Shown here one piece after another: positions 50,809-59,765 of a DNA stretch of 64,000 nt. The translations under genes and the position numbers were made by a program. The stretch lies in the NCBI GenBank assembly GCA_017550445.1, contig JAFZOV010000141.1, positions 1 to 64,000 on the forward strand, read 5' to 3'. The notes beneath the pieces were generated by a model. It did no database searches. It saw nothing but the letters and a program-made list of their open reading frames with translations, and had not been told where the DNA came from. The DNA comes from Fibrobacter sp. GTDB lineage: Bacteria > Fibrobacterota > Fibrobacteria > Fibrobacterales > Fibrobacteraceae. Position 1 is the stretch's first letter; each line of letters starts with the position of its first letter.

Positions 50809-51969
50809 ATGTCAACTTCTAAGTATATTGAAACTAAACTCATTCACGGTGGCATCGATGGTGACAAGGTCACGGGTGCCGTAAACGTTCCCATTTACCA
50901 GACTTCTACCTATAAGCAGGCTGGCCTTGGCGAAAATACAGGTTGGGAATATTCCCGCACGGGCAATCCCACGCGCGCAGCTCTCGAAGCGTTGATCGCT
51001 GACCTCGAAGGCGGTGTTGCTGGTTTTGCTTTTGCAAGCGGCATGGCCGCAACCTCTACGGTGCTTTCGCTTTTTAAGCAGGGTGACCGCATCATTATTT
51101 CGAGCAACGTGTATGGCGGAACTTTCCGCGTACTCGACAAAGTCTTCAAGAATCTCGGAATCAACTACTCCATTGAAGATACAACGAATCTGGAAACGCT
51201 CGATACCAAGGTGACGCCCGATGTGAAGGCTTTCTTTATCGAAAGCCCGGCGAACCCGCTCTTGACGGTGACGGATTTGGCAGGCGTTGCCGCGATTGCG
51301 AAGAAGCACGGCATTTTGACGATTGTCGATAACACCTTCATGACGCCGTATTTGCAGCGACCGCTGGAACTTGGCGCCGACATTGTGGTGCATAGCGCCA
51401 CAAAGTATCTTGGCGGCCATAGCGACGTGGTGTCCGGTCTTGCTGTAACCAACAATAAAGAAATTGCAGAAAAGCTTGCATTCAACCAGAATGCAGTTGG
51501 CGCAGTACTTGGCCCATTCGATTCTTTCCTCCTGATTCGCGGAATCAAGACTTTGGGCGTGCGCCTCGACAGACATGTTGAAAATGCGGAACGCATTGCC
51601 CGCTACCTGGAACAGCACGAAGCCGTAAAGCATGTGTATTATCCGGGACTCCCGACAGCACAGGGGTACGAAATCAACAAGAACCAGGCGAAAAACGGCG
51701 GAGCCATGATTTCGTTTGAGCTCAAGGAAAATTACGATATCAAGAAATTCTTCAAGAGCCTGCAACTGATTTCTCTGGCAGAAAGTTTGGGCGGCGTAGA
51801 AAGCCTTGTGTGCCACCCGGCTACGATGACCCACGCGTCTATTCCGAAGGAAATTCGCGAAAAGGTCGGCATTACCGACGGATTGATCCGCTTGTCTGTG
51901 GGCATCGAAAGGGTGGACGATCTTATCGTAGATATAAACAATGCTATTAATGCGGCAAGAGAGGCGTAA
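50809..51969 (+). CDS. mccB: Cystathionine gamma-lyase/synthase-type PLP enzyme (MccB-like)
   Basis: This 386-residue Cys/Met-metabolism PLP enzyme has YSRTGNPTRAALEALIADLEGG, the cofactor Asp in TIVDNTFMTPYLQRPLELGADIVVHSATKYLGGHSDVVSG (Lys in SATK) and the C-terminal SLGGVESLVCHPATMTHAS. Paired with mccA 2 nt downstream, it most likely cleaves cystathionine to cysteine in reverse transsulfuration, as MccB of Bacillus does; synthase activity is the alternative. A GCGCC-GAG-GGCGC hairpin and AAAGGA precede the ATG. Its leader contains the Cys-codon attenuator. Confidence 0.88.
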   Translation: MSTSKYIETKLIHGGIDGDKVTGAVNVPIYQTSTYKQAGLGENTGWEYSRTGNPTRAALEALIADLEGGVAGFAFASGMAATSTVLSLFKQGDRIIISSNVYGGTFRVLDKVFKNLGINYSIEDTTNLETLDTKVTPDVKAFFIESPANPLLTVTDLAGVAAIAKKHGILTIVDNTFMTPYLQRPLELGADIVVHSATKYLGGHSDVVSGLAVTNNKEIAEKLAFNQNAVGAVLGPFDSFLLIRGIKTLGVRLDRHVENAERIARYLEQHEAVKHVYYPGLPTAQGYEINKNQAKNGGAMISFELKENYDIKKFFKSLQLISLAESLGGVESLVCHPATMTHASIPKEIREKVGITDGLIRLSVGIERVDDLIVDINNAINAAREA

Positions 51970-51971
51970 TT

Positions 51972-52883
51972 ATGCATTACTATGAATCCATGCAGTCGTT
52001 GATCGGGAAAACTCCGCTTGTAAAACTTACACATGTGGGGCTCCCCGAAGGCGTAAATCTGTTTGCAAAACTCGAACTTTGGAACCCGTCGGGCAGCGTG
52101 AAGGACCGTACTGGTCTTTACATGGTAAACGACGCACTCGCCAACGGAACGCTCAAACCGGGCGGAACCATTGTGGAAGCAACCGCGGGTAACACAGGAC
52201 TCGGCATCGCTTTCGCCGCCCTAAACCGCGGCATCCGTGTGATATTTGTGGTACCGACAAAGTTCTCGCAAGAAAAGCAGACACTTTTGCGTGCGCTCGG
52301 CGCAGAACTCATTAACACTCCGCGCGAAGAGGGAATGCTCGGTGCCGAAAAGAAAGCCGAAGAACTTCTCAAGGAAATTCCTGGTTCTGTTTCGCTCAGG
52401 CAATTCCGCAATATGGCCAATCCGCTTGCTCACTACGAAACCACCGGTCCCGAAATCTATGAAGACTTGGATGGTCACGTAGATTACGTGGTGGCGGGCG
52501 CAGGGAGTGGCGGCACATACAGCGGCATTCTCAAGTACCTCAAGGAAAAGAACCCGCAAATCAAGGGTGTGCTTGCAGACCCGATTGGCTCTACCATGGG
52601 CGGCGGCGAGCATGTAGACTACAACATCGAAGGAATCGGCAACGACTTTATCGCTGACACCATGGACATGTCGCTGGTGGATCAGGTGGTGAAAATCAAC
52701 GACGACGATGCCTTTGGCGGAGCTCGCGAACTCGCCAAGAAAGAAGGAATCATTGCGGGATCTTCGTCGGGCGCAGCATTTACTGCAGCGAAGAAGTTGA
52801 TTGCATCAGGAGCTCGCGGAAACATTGTGTTTGTGGCACCTGACCGTGGCGACCGTTACTTCAGCAAGGGACTCTACGAATAA
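51972..52883 (+). CDS. mccA: MccA-like cystathionine beta-synthase / cysteine synthase
   Basis: This 303-residue fold-type II PLP enzyme has the Schiff-base Lys in NPSGSVKDRTGLYM, the phosphate/substrate loop EATAGNTGLG, AGAGSGGTYSG and SSGAAF. It matches Bacillus MccA in LPEGVNLFAKLE, KFSQEKQTLLRALGAE and EGIGNDFI better than classical CysK. MccA uses O-acetylserine or serine with homocysteine to give cystathionine, which MccB then cleaves to cysteine. It is translated directly after mccB, 2 nt away. Methionine-derived sulfur could thus reach cysteine. Confidence 0.9.
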   Translation: MHYYESMQSLIGKTPLVKLTHVGLPEGVNLFAKLELWNPSGSVKDRTGLYMVNDALANGTLKPGGTIVEATAGNTGLGIAFAALNRGIRVIFVVPTKFSQEKQTLLRALGAELINTPREEGMLGAEKKAEELLKEIPGSVSLRQFRNMANPLAHYETTGPEIYEDLDGHVDYVVAGAGSGGTYSGILKYLKEKNPQIKGVLADPIGSTMGGGEHVDYNIEGIGNDFIADTMDMSLVDQVVKINDDDAFGGARELAKKEGIIAGSSSGAAFTAAKKLIASGARGNIVFVAPDRGDRYFSKGLYE

Positions 52884-52986
52884 ATTAATTTGTTAAAGCA
52901 GGCGATAAAGAAAACTTATAACAAACAATAGATAAATAGTATGCATTTATGCCTTGATGAGTAAGAAATCATATTCTATTTTATAG

Positions 52987-53003
52987 CCTACAAAATTAAT
53001 AGG
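52987..53003. promoter_or_regulatory. Candidate Rrf2 operator CCTA-N9-TAGG upstream of the importer genes
   Basis: CCTA (52987-52990) and TAGG (53000-53003) are spaced exactly as at 49051-49067. Both sites lie upstream of sulfur genes. Confidence 0.3.
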
Positions 53004-53015
53004 AAAGAAAACAGC

Positions 53016-53066
53016 ATCCAGTTCTGGTGACTTTTTCATCATTAGGAACCGATTGCTAGACTGGAT
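53016..53066 (+). promoter_or_regulatory. Possible folded leader of the importer operon
   Basis: ATCCAGT (53016-53022) pairs with ACTGGAT (53060-53066), closing a 37-nt loop and followed by TCTTTTTTG. It could be a second, weaker terminator or part of a sensor fold in front of the strong terminator at 53093-53137. No known riboswitch class recognised. Confidence 0.35.
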
Positions 53067-53092
53067 TCTTTTTTGTACTCTCCGTACAACCC

Positions 53093-53137
53093 GGCGCTCC
53101 TGAGAAACTCGAAGTCCTTTTCGGGAGCGCCTTTTTT
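53093..53137 (+). terminator. Intrinsic terminator 22 nt before the ABC permease start
   Basis: GGCGCTCC (53093-53100) pairs with GGAGCGCC (53124-53131), followed by six T. It ends mccA transcripts, and its closeness to the permease ATG suggests transcription of the importer is attenuated. Confidence 0.82.
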
Positions 53138-53159
53138 ACGCCTTAAACATGGAGATTGA

Positions 53160-54137
53160 ATGAATTTTATATTGACAACATCAGGATTTTTGATAGCGTT
53201 TCTAGTGAACTTGTTTTTTCCGCAAGTAGCCGAGAATGTGCGAATTAAGGAATATGTTTTTGCAGGCTTTACGATTGACGATAATTTGGCGTACCGTTTG
53301 GTGCTGCTTGCGATTACAGCTTATTATGTTATTCATGCTGTAGTAAATTTCGTGCGAAAAGTAGGCCCCAAGAAGTCTGCAAAGTTCTATTTCGGTGCGA
53401 AATTCCGTTTCGCGATGGGATTGTCGCTTGCCGCTTGGGATATTCTCGGAACAAAGCTATTGATTCTTCCGCAGCCGTTTTTTCCGGGGCCAGCCATTAT
53501 TATGGACGCGTTTCTCGGTGACACAAAATTTATCTGGCAGAATACGCTTTATTCGTTGCGGTTGTTTGCTGCCGGATTTTCGGTGGGCGTTGTCACCGGC
53601 GTTGTGACAGGCGTTCTGATCGGCTGGTATCCAAAGGCCCGTTACTGGATTTTGCCGGCGCTCAATATTTGCGGTGTGATTCCTGCGGTGGCATGGATGC
53701 CTTTTGCACTCACGCTGTTCCCGACTTCGTTTACGGCGGCAACATTCTTGATTGCGATTTGCTCCTGGTTCCCAGTGGCAACCATGACGGCAGATGGAGT
53801 ACAGGGCACGCCCAAAGCACTATTTGAACTCACGCGTACTTTTGGTGCGGGGCAGTTTTATCAGGTGTTCCATATTGCAATTCCGCATGCAATGCCGCAG
53901 ATTTTCACGGGTATTTTAACGGCAGCGGCGTTCGGATTTACGACACTCGTGATGGCTGAAATGATGGGACAGCCGGGTGGACTTGGCTATTACATTAACA
54001 CCTCGAAAGTTTGGAGTGCGTATTACAAGGTGTTTGCAGCGATTATCGTGATGGCAGTTTTGTTCTCCATTATTTTGAAAGCAGTTAGCGCCGTGCAGAA
54101 TTATCTTCTCCGCTGGCAAAAAGGCGTTGTGCGCTAG
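53160..54137 (+). CDS. SsuC/TauC-like ABC importer permease
   Basis: This 325-residue inner-membrane protein has about seven to eight helices. The first two form an extra N-terminal segment (to about residue 75) not present in SsuC; the remainder is the BPD-type core. The EAA loop is ELTRTFGAGQFYQVFHIAIPHAMPQIFTG, and MAEMMGQPGGLGYYI is close to the SsuC/TauC signature. With the ATPase 9 nt downstream and the lipoprotein binding protein at 58737 it forms an importer for a small organosulfur compound or related molecule; thiamin-precursor importers are the main alternative family. Confidence 0.85.
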   Translation: MNFILTTSGFLIAFLVNLFFPQVAENVRIKEYVFAGFTIDDNLAYRLVLLAITAYYVIHAVVNFVRKVGPKKSAKFYFGAKFRFAMGLSLAAWDILGTKLLILPQPFFPGPAIIMDAFLGDTKFIWQNTLYSLRLFAAGFSVGVVTGVVTGVLIGWYPKARYWILPALNICGVIPAVAWMPFALTLFPTSFTAATFLIAICSWFPVATMTADGVQGTPKALFELTRTFGAGQFYQVFHIAIPHAMPQIFTGILTAAAFGFTTLVMAEMMGQPGGLGYYINTSKVWSAYYKVFAAIIVMAVLFSIILKAVSAVQNYLLRWQKGVVR

Positions 54138-54146
54138 GAGGCTTAA

Positions 54147-54947
54147 ATGAACGATATTTTAGACAAAGAGAAAATCTTGAAAATTCGCGGCGTGAATCGT
54201 TCGTTTATAGATACACGTACTGGGGAACCTCGGCAGATTTTGAAAGACATCGATCTCTCTGTTTTTCGCGGCGAATTCATTTCGATTCTTGGGGCATCGG
54301 GTTGCGGAAAAACGACTCTTTTGCGCCTGATTGCAGGCCTTGACCCTGTACAAGAAGGAAAGATTATCCTTGATGGCGAACCTGTGCTGGGTCCCGATTC
54401 CAAGCGCGGTTACGTGTTCCAGCAAGGTTGCCTTTTTCCGTGGCTTACAGTAGAAGACAATATCGCAATGGGCCTCAAGATTCGCGGAATTTACAAGCAG
54501 AACAAAGACAAGGTGCGCGAATATATTGAAAAAGTCGGACTAGCTGGATTTGAGAAAAATTTTCCGCACCAGATTAGCGGTGGCATGGCGCAGCGCGTGG
54601 CAATTGCCCGTGCGCTAATTAACGAACCCGAAATTTTGATGCTTGACGAACCTATGGGAGCTCTTGATTCGTTTACGCGTGCCGAGATTCAGGACTTGCT
54701 TTTGGATTTGCGTAAGGAACATGACATTACAATGATCTTAGTGACGCACGATATTGACGAAGCGCTTTACTTGTCTGACCGTATCGTCATTATGACGCCG
54801 CGCCCGGGCCGCATTAGCGAGGTGCTTGAAATTAACGATTCTTACCCGCGCGAACGTGGCGGTAGCCGATTCTTGGAAAGGCGCACCAAGATTTTGGAGC
54901 GGTTTAATTTAGCCCGCGTAAGTCCTGCGCCTGAATATATGATTTAA
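54147..54947 (+). CDS. SsuB/TauB-like ABC importer ATPase
   Basis: The 266-residue ATPase has Walker A GASGCGKTT, the Q-loop VFQQGCLFPW, the signature ISGGMAQRVAIARALI, Walker B ILMLDEPMGALD and the H-loop VTHDIDEALYLSD. The Q-loop FQQ and the phrase TPRPGRISEVLEI are typical of nitrate/sulfonate/taurine importers. It lies 9 nt after the permease gene. GGAGG stands before the ATG. Confidence 0.92.
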   Translation: MNDILDKEKILKIRGVNRSFIDTRTGEPRQILKDIDLSVFRGEFISILGASGCGKTTLLRLIAGLDPVQEGKIILDGEPVLGPDSKRGYVFQQGCLFPWLTVEDNIAMGLKIRGIYKQNKDKVREYIEKVGLAGFEKNFPHQISGGMAQRVAIARALINEPEILMLDEPMGALDSFTRAEIQDLLLDLRKEHDITMILVTHDIDEALYLSDRIVIMTPRPGRISEVLEINDSYPRERGGSRFLERRTKILERFNLARVSPAPEYMI

Positions 54948-54964
54948 CCCATAAGGAGTAAACG

Positions 54965-55381
54965 ATGAAACAGTATAAAGTATTTGTTGTAGCCAATCTT
55001 GTTTTCGGCATTTTGCTGATTGCACTTACAAAATTGATTTTGCCGGTTTGCCACCCGATGGGTGGCGGTGTGATGCGTTGCGGAACATCGGCAACAGTTG
55101 ATTCGATTTTGGGCCTTGTGTTGTTGGTGATTGCGGTTGCAGCGGCAGGAATTTTAAAGAAGAATGCGCATGTTATTCTTTCGGCCTTGGCGCTTGCGAC
55201 GGGAATTTTTGTTGCGTTAGTGCCGACAGTGATTGTGGGTACATGCCCGCACACTCACATGGCATGCCACGCGGTAACGGCTCCGGTGCTTGCCATTACA
55301 GGCGTTGTGATTGCGTTATTTGCCGCAGTGAACCTGTTTTATTTGAAATTAAGGAGGCGAAATGAACAAGACAAATCTTGA
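54965..55381 (+). CDS. DUF4418-family membrane protein
   Basis: This 138-residue membrane protein has four predicted helices. Two short Cys/His-containing loops stand out: LPVCHPMGGGVMRCG and VGTCPHTHMACHAVT. The second matches the DUF4418 signature. The family has no known function; it commonly precedes MacB-like ABC genes, as here, where it overlaps the FtsX-like permease gene by 20 nt. The paired Cys and His residues could bind a metal or a thiol. AAGGAG precedes the ATG. Confidence 0.75.
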   Translation: MKQYKVFVVANLVFGILLIALTKLILPVCHPMGGGVMRCGTSATVDSILGLVLLVIAVAAAGILKKNAHVILSALALATGIFVALVPTVIVGTCPHTHMACHAVTAPVLAITGVVIALFAAVNLFYLKLRRRNEQDKS

Positions 55382-56570
55382 TTTGATTATTGAAAATTAC
55401 TTGCGCAACCCGTTCCGGAGTTTTGGACTTTCGCTGTTGATTGCGCTTTTGGCTGCAGTGCTCTTGGTGGCCGGACTATTGTCGCTTTCTTTGTCGAAGG
55501 GGCTGAACCGATTGTCATCGCGCTTGGGTGCCGATGTGATTGTCATTCCCCAAGGCAGCGAGATTAACGACCAGAGCGTTCTTTTGCTGGGAGATTCTAA
55601 ATACGCTTACTTGCCGCAGGGCCTGCTCGAATTTATTCGCGGGCTGAACGGTATTGAAAACGCGACTCCGCAATACTACTTGACTTCGTTGAGTTCGAGC
55701 TGCTGCGATCAGAAAGTTGCAATTATCGGTTTTGATCCAGCAACTGATTTTGTGATCCAGCCTTGGATTCACGAAGTATTTACGGAAAAGATTCCCAAAG
55801 GAGCGATTGTTGTCGGCAGTGAAATTCATGTAGAAGAAAAGAAAACCGTCAAATTCTTTGGCCACGAATACCCTGTGGCAGCCACTCTTGAACCGATTGG
55901 CAACAAGCTTGACCAGGCCGTATTTGTAGATATTTCAACTTTGGCAACCATCCGTGAAGCGGCTCAGGAAAAGGGCGTGACATTCTTGTACCAAAACGAA
56001 AGCGATGCGGTCAGCTATTCAAGTATTTTGATCAAGCTTGCCGAAGATGCCGATTTGGAACGGTTGTCTCGCGAGATTCATACCCGATTTGACAATGTGC
56101 AAATTCGCAGCCGAAAAGATATGTTTTCTGGGCTTGAAAAGTCGGCCGATTTCTTGCAGGTTGTGCTGTGGGTAATTGTTACATTCTTCTTAATTATAGC
56201 GGTTGCCGCAATCGTGATTTCGTTTTCGCTTTCGACGCGTGAACGCAGGCGTGAATATGCACTGCTTCGCATTGTAGGCTTTACCCGCAAGCGCTTAAGG
56301 ACTCTTGTTTTGGGCGAATCGCTGTTGGTGTCGGCAGCCGGAGCTTATATCGGTCTGTTGCTTGCAAGCGTCGCCTTTTTCACTTTTAAAATCTGGATTG
56401 GCGAACATGTGAATGTGCCCTTTATTGTTCCAGGAAATGCTGAAATTGTGGCAGTTTATACCGTGGTGATCCTGCTCTTGCATTCTGTGGGCCCGGTAGC
56501 TGTTTATGGCGTGGCAAATAAGGTGAGCAAAATTGATGCCTACGCCGCTTTAAGGGAGGTAGAACATTGA
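55362..56570 (+). CDS. FtsX/MacB-like ABC transporter permease
   Basis: The 402-residue permease has one membrane helix near the N-terminus (SLLIALLAAVLLVAGLLSLS). A large extracytoplasmic domain follows (about residues 45-265), then three helices at the C-terminus (FLQVVLWVIVTFFLIIAVAAIVISF; LLVSAAGAYIGLLLASVAFF; YTVVILLLHSVGPVAVYG). This is the MacB/FtsX architecture, with RERRREYALLRIVGFTRKRLRTLV as coupling helix region. Such systems move or extract envelope molecules rather than import small solutes. It overlaps both neighbours. Confidence 0.85.
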   Translation: MNKTNLDLIIENYLRNPFRSFGLSLLIALLAAVLLVAGLLSLSLSKGLNRLSSRLGADVIVIPQGSEINDQSVLLLGDSKYAYLPQGLLEFIRGLNGIENATPQYYLTSLSSSCCDQKVAIIGFDPATDFVIQPWIHEVFTEKIPKGAIVVGSEIHVEEKKTVKFFGHEYPVAATLEPIGNKLDQAVFVDISTLATIREAAQEKGVTFLYQNESDAVSYSSILIKLAEDADLERLSREIHTRFDNVQIRSRKDMFSGLEKSADFLQVVLWVIVTFFLIIAVAAIVISFSLSTRERRREYALLRIVGFTRKRLRTLVLGESLLVSAAGAYIGLLLASVAFFTFKIWIGEHVNVPFIVPGNAEIVAVYTVVILLLHSVGPVAVYGVANKVSKIDAYAALREVEH

Positions 56571-57280
56571 TTTTAAACGTCTCTAATTTATACAAGACTT
56601 ATACACGCCGCGGCGAAGAATTTAACGCCGTCGAAGACGTAGAATTTTTTGCCTGGTCTGGCGATTTCTCGGTAATCTATGGCGAATCAGGGAGTGGAAA
56701 GAGTACACTCTTGTCGCTACTTTCGGGAATTAATCGTCCCAGCAAGGGTTCCGTGATTTTTAACGGTGCAGATTTTACGAACCTTTCGGACGCCGAAATT
56801 TCGGTGATTCGGAACGAAAAGATTGGCTACGTGCCGCAAGAATCCGTCTTCTTGCCCCATTTTACGGTGCTTGAAAACATCTTGTTGCCCCAAGCGCTCC
56901 GCGACGGCAAAAAGATTGAGGTTCGTTCTATCGCTGACTTGGTTGACGTAGATATTGCCGCGAAGCTTGAAACTTTAGGCATTGCGCACTTGGTGCACGA
57001 AATGCCTGCGGAACTTTCAGGTGGCGAACTGAAAAGAGCTGCAATTGTGCGAGCCCTAGCGAACAAGCCCGAAATTGTAATCGCTGACGAGCCGACAAGC
57101 AACCTCGACGAAACCAACGGCAAGATTGTCTTTGACCTTTTGGCCGAACTAGCGCAATCGGGAACATCGGTGCTTGTGGCAACCCATGATTCTCGTGGTT
57201 TTAAGTATGGCGACCGCGTTTACACCATGCATAAGGGGCGGCTATTGCCCAATGGCGAATCTGATTACGGCGGACTATAA
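56567..57280 (+). CDS. LolD/MacB-type ABC ATPase
   Basis: This 237-residue ATPase shows Walker A GESGSGKST, Q-loop GYVPQESVFLPHFTV, signature LSGGELKRAAIVRALA, Walker B IVIADEPTSNLD and H-loop VATHDSRG. The signature with KR and the SNLD ending fit the MacB/LolD group. The start is a TTG at 56567, overlapping the permease stop by 4 nt and preceded by GGGAGG. With the permease and DUF4418 gene it forms a three-gene export or extraction module in the middle of the import genes. Confidence 0.9.
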   Translation: MILNVSNLYKTYTRRGEEFNAVEDVEFFAWSGDFSVIYGESGSGKSTLLSLLSGINRPSKGSVIFNGADFTNLSDAEISVIRNEKIGYVPQESVFLPHFTVLENILLPQALRDGKKIEVRSIADLVDVDIAAKLETLGIAHLVHEMPAELSGGELKRAAIVRALANKPEIVIADEPTSNLDETNGKIVFDLLAELAQSGTSVLVATHDSRGFKYGDRVYTMHKGRLLPNGESDYGGL

Positions 57281-57386
57281 CGCTATAAAAAAAACTGATA
57301 TTTCTGTATAAAAACAAAGTATTAGAAAAATCGAAAACCCCTTTCTATTTTTCGCATTGAAAAAAGTTATAACGAGAGGTAATATA

Positions 57387-58721
57387 ATGGCTAATAAAGC
57401 ATCTAAGAAATCTACAGCAATCGATGTTACGAATCCGGCAAATTGGAATTTTGGCACCAAGTGTTTGCAGGCGGGCTGGAAGCCGAAAGTTGGCGAACCC
57501 CGCGTATTGCCCATTTTTCAGTCAACTACTTACAAGTACGAAGACGTTGATGATGTGGAACGCCTGTTTGCGCTAAAGCAATCGGGCAACAAGTATACGC
57601 GTACAGGAAATCCCACCGTTGCCGCTTTTGAAGCGAAAATTACGGAATTGGAAGGTGGCGTAGGCGCTGTGGCAACGGCTTCGGGCCAATCGGCGGTGCT
57701 TCTCGCGATTTCGAACTTGGTAAAGGCTGGAGACCACATTGTGGCTTCTAAGGCGGTGTATGGCGGGACCTACACGCTGCTTGATGTTCGACTTTCAAAG
57801 CTTGGTGTGGAAACCACCTTTATTGATCCGCAAGCACCCATTGCAGAGATTCGCAAGGCGTTCCGCCCCAATACCAAGGTTCTCTTTGGCGAAACCATCG
57901 GAAACCCGGCACTTGGTGTTTTAGATTTTGAAAAGTTCTCGAAGCTCGCCAAGGAATTTGACGTTCCGTTCCTTGTTGATAACACCCTTGCCACACCATT
58001 CTTGGTAAAGCCTTTTAAGCATGGCGCGAATGTAGTCATTCATTCTGCGACCAAGTATATTGACGGCCACGCAGTCGCCCTGGGCGGCGTAGTAATCGAT
58101 GGCGGTAATTACAATTGGGAAAATGGAAAATTCCCGGACTTGGTAAATCCCGATGCACAATACGCCAATACTTCTTATACCGAAAAATTTGGTCGTGCGG
58201 CTTACATTGTCAAGGCCCGTGCGCAGTTTTTGCGCGATTTCGGGGCTGCGTTAAGCCCGTTCAACGCATTCCTCTTGAATTTGGGGCTTGAAACGCTCCA
58301 TTTGAGAATGCCGCAGCACAGTTCAAATGCTTTAGCCTTGGCGGAATACCTTTCCAAGCATCCGGCAGTAAACTGGGTCAACTATCCGGCTTTAAAATCT
58401 AGCCCGAATAATAAATTGATTCGCAAGTACTTTGATTATCAAGGCGGTAGTGGCGTGCTGACCTTTGGACTCAAGGGCGGTAAGGCGGCCATCCGTTCGT
58501 TCGTGAAGGCGTTGAAGGTCGCAGCCTTGGTAGTGCATGTGGGTGACGCCCGCACAAGCGTTTTGCACCCGGCAACAAGCACCCATTCGCAGTTGTCCCT
58601 TAAGGATAGACTTGCGGCAGGAATCCCCGAAGATATGATTCGCGTGTCGGTCGGTATCGAAGACTCGCGTGATATTATCGCGGATTTTGAACAAGCAATT
58701 AAGGCTAGCACCAAGAAATAA
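57387..58721 (+). CDS. Second O-acetylhomoserine sulfhydrylase-type PLP enzyme
   Basis: This 444-residue Cys/Met PLP enzyme has YTRTGNPTVAAFEAKITELEGG, GETIGNPALGVLDF, LVDNTLATPFLVKPF and the Schiff-base Lys in HSATKYIDGHAVALGG. The IDG in place of IGG is shared with O-succinylhomoserine sulfhydrylases (MetZ), and the N-terminal phrase RTGNPT differs from the RLTNTT of the first MetY. It therefore has distinct substrate use, perhaps methanethiol or another thiol released from imported compounds. The ATG at 57387 follows AGAGG; ten codons upstream are not needed. It is 15 nt from the binding-protein gene. Confidence 0.85.
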   Translation: MANKASKKSTAIDVTNPANWNFGTKCLQAGWKPKVGEPRVLPIFQSTTYKYEDVDDVERLFALKQSGNKYTRTGNPTVAAFEAKITELEGGVGAVATASGQSAVLLAISNLVKAGDHIVASKAVYGGTYTLLDVRLSKLGVETTFIDPQAPIAEIRKAFRPNTKVLFGETIGNPALGVLDFEKFSKLAKEFDVPFLVDNTLATPFLVKPFKHGANVVIHSATKYIDGHAVALGGVVIDGGNYNWENGKFPDLVNPDAQYANTSYTEKFGRAAYIVKARAQFLRDFGAALSPFNAFLLNLGLETLHLRMPQHSSNALALAEYLSKHPAVNWVNYPALKSSPNNKLIRKYFDYQGGSGVLTFGLKGGKAAIRSFVKALKVAALVVHVGDARTSVLHPATSTHSQLSLKDRLAAGIPEDMIRVSVGIEDSRDIIADFEQAIKASTKK

Positions 58722-58736
58722 TAAAGGAGCGTATAA

Positions 58737-59756
58737 ATGAAATTCATTCAAACACTGTTGTCTATCGCAGCAATTTTCACCTTAAGTTTTGCACTCATTG
58801 CCTGCGAAGAAAAAAACGAAAAGAGCGAAGAAACCGCCTTTAAATTCGGCACGGTCGAAATCCCAGTTTCTGACGGCACCCTTTGCATTGCCCCATTCTT
58901 TGTAGCAAAGGAAAAAGGCTTCTTTGCTAAAGAAGGCCTTGATGTCAAATTCGTTTCGGCAAATGCAGAAACGAGAAAAATCGGGCTCAACAACGGCACC
59001 TACGCCATCACCAATTCTGACTTCGCATTTTTCCAGTCCGTTGAAAATGGCGTAAACATCAAGGTTGTGGCCGGATTCCATGTCGGTTGCATTCACCTGT
59101 TGGTCAAGAAGGGTTCTCCGATTCGCTCGGCACAAGATTTGAAGGGCAAAAAGATTGCCGTGAACGCCATTGGCGCTACTCCACACCAAGCAACTGTTCT
59201 CTGGCTCGAAGCAAACGGAGTGTCTGCTATAAACGATGTGCAGTTCTTGCCTTATGCCGATGGAAACTTAGCTTTGGAAGCCTTGCAGCGCGAGCAGGTT
59301 GATGCAACGGCTCTCTGGGATCCGCTTGGTAGCCTCGCTGCCGCTGACGGCAGAGCCGATGTGCTGATGGATTTGGCAACAGACCCTGTTTACGCCGGTC
59401 GCTATTGCTGCTTCTACTATGTTTCTGGCGTGATTCTCGAAAAGGAACCTGCAAAGATTGCAGCCCTGCTCCGCGCCTTGGAACAGGCTCAAGCCTGGAT
59501 TAGCGAACACCCCGAAGAAACGGTGGAACTCATGCAGGCCGGTAAGCATTCCGCTATTGAAGACAAAGCTTTTGCAACGACCCTGATTAAGTCTTACGAA
59601 TACCAGACTCCTGAACAAAAGGAAAAGAGTGGCAGAAACTTGAAGGCCGACTTGCATTACTTTGCAGATTTGTTGCACAAAGTCGGATACTTGCAGCTGA
59701 ACGCCGATGAATTTACCGACAAGATTTATCGCGAAGTAGATTTGAATTTGAAGTAA
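58737..59756 (+). CDS. SsuA/NMT1-like substrate-binding lipoprotein
   Basis: The 339-residue lipoprotein has a signal ending ALIAC and the periplasmic-binding fold of the NMT1/SsuA/TauA group. It shows IAPFFVAKEKGFFAKEGLDVKFV, NGTYAITNSDFAFFQSVENG, LKGKKIAVNAIGATPHQATVLWL and VDATALWDPL. It is probably the binding protein for the SsuC/SsuB pair encoded 4-5 kb upstream in the same direction. An AAGGAG site lies 6 nt before the ATG. The ligand is not certain from sequence; absence of SsuD/TauD in an anaerobe argues against ordinary sulfonates. Confidence 0.88.
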   Translation: MKFIQTLLSIAAIFTLSFALIACEEKNEKSEETAFKFGTVEIPVSDGTLCIAPFFVAKEKGFFAKEGLDVKFVSANAETRKIGLNNGTYAITNSDFAFFQSVENGVNIKVVAGFHVGCIHLLVKKGSPIRSAQDLKGKKIAVNAIGATPHQATVLWLEANGVSAINDVQFLPYADGNLALEALQREQVDATALWDPLGSLAAADGRADVLMDLATDPVYAGRYCCFYYVSGVILEKEPAKIAALLRALEQAQAWISEHPEETVELMQAGKHSAIEDKAFATTLIKSYEYQTPEQKEKSGRNLKADLHYFADLLHKVGYLQLNADEFTDKIYREVDLNLK

Positions 59757-59765
59757 GGTGGGTGA

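Noticed and set aside
53160..59756. Ordinary sulfonate or taurine utilisation operon
   Set aside because: No SsuD, SsuE or TauD gene is present, and these oxygenases would not suit an anaerobe; only the transporter resembles that system.
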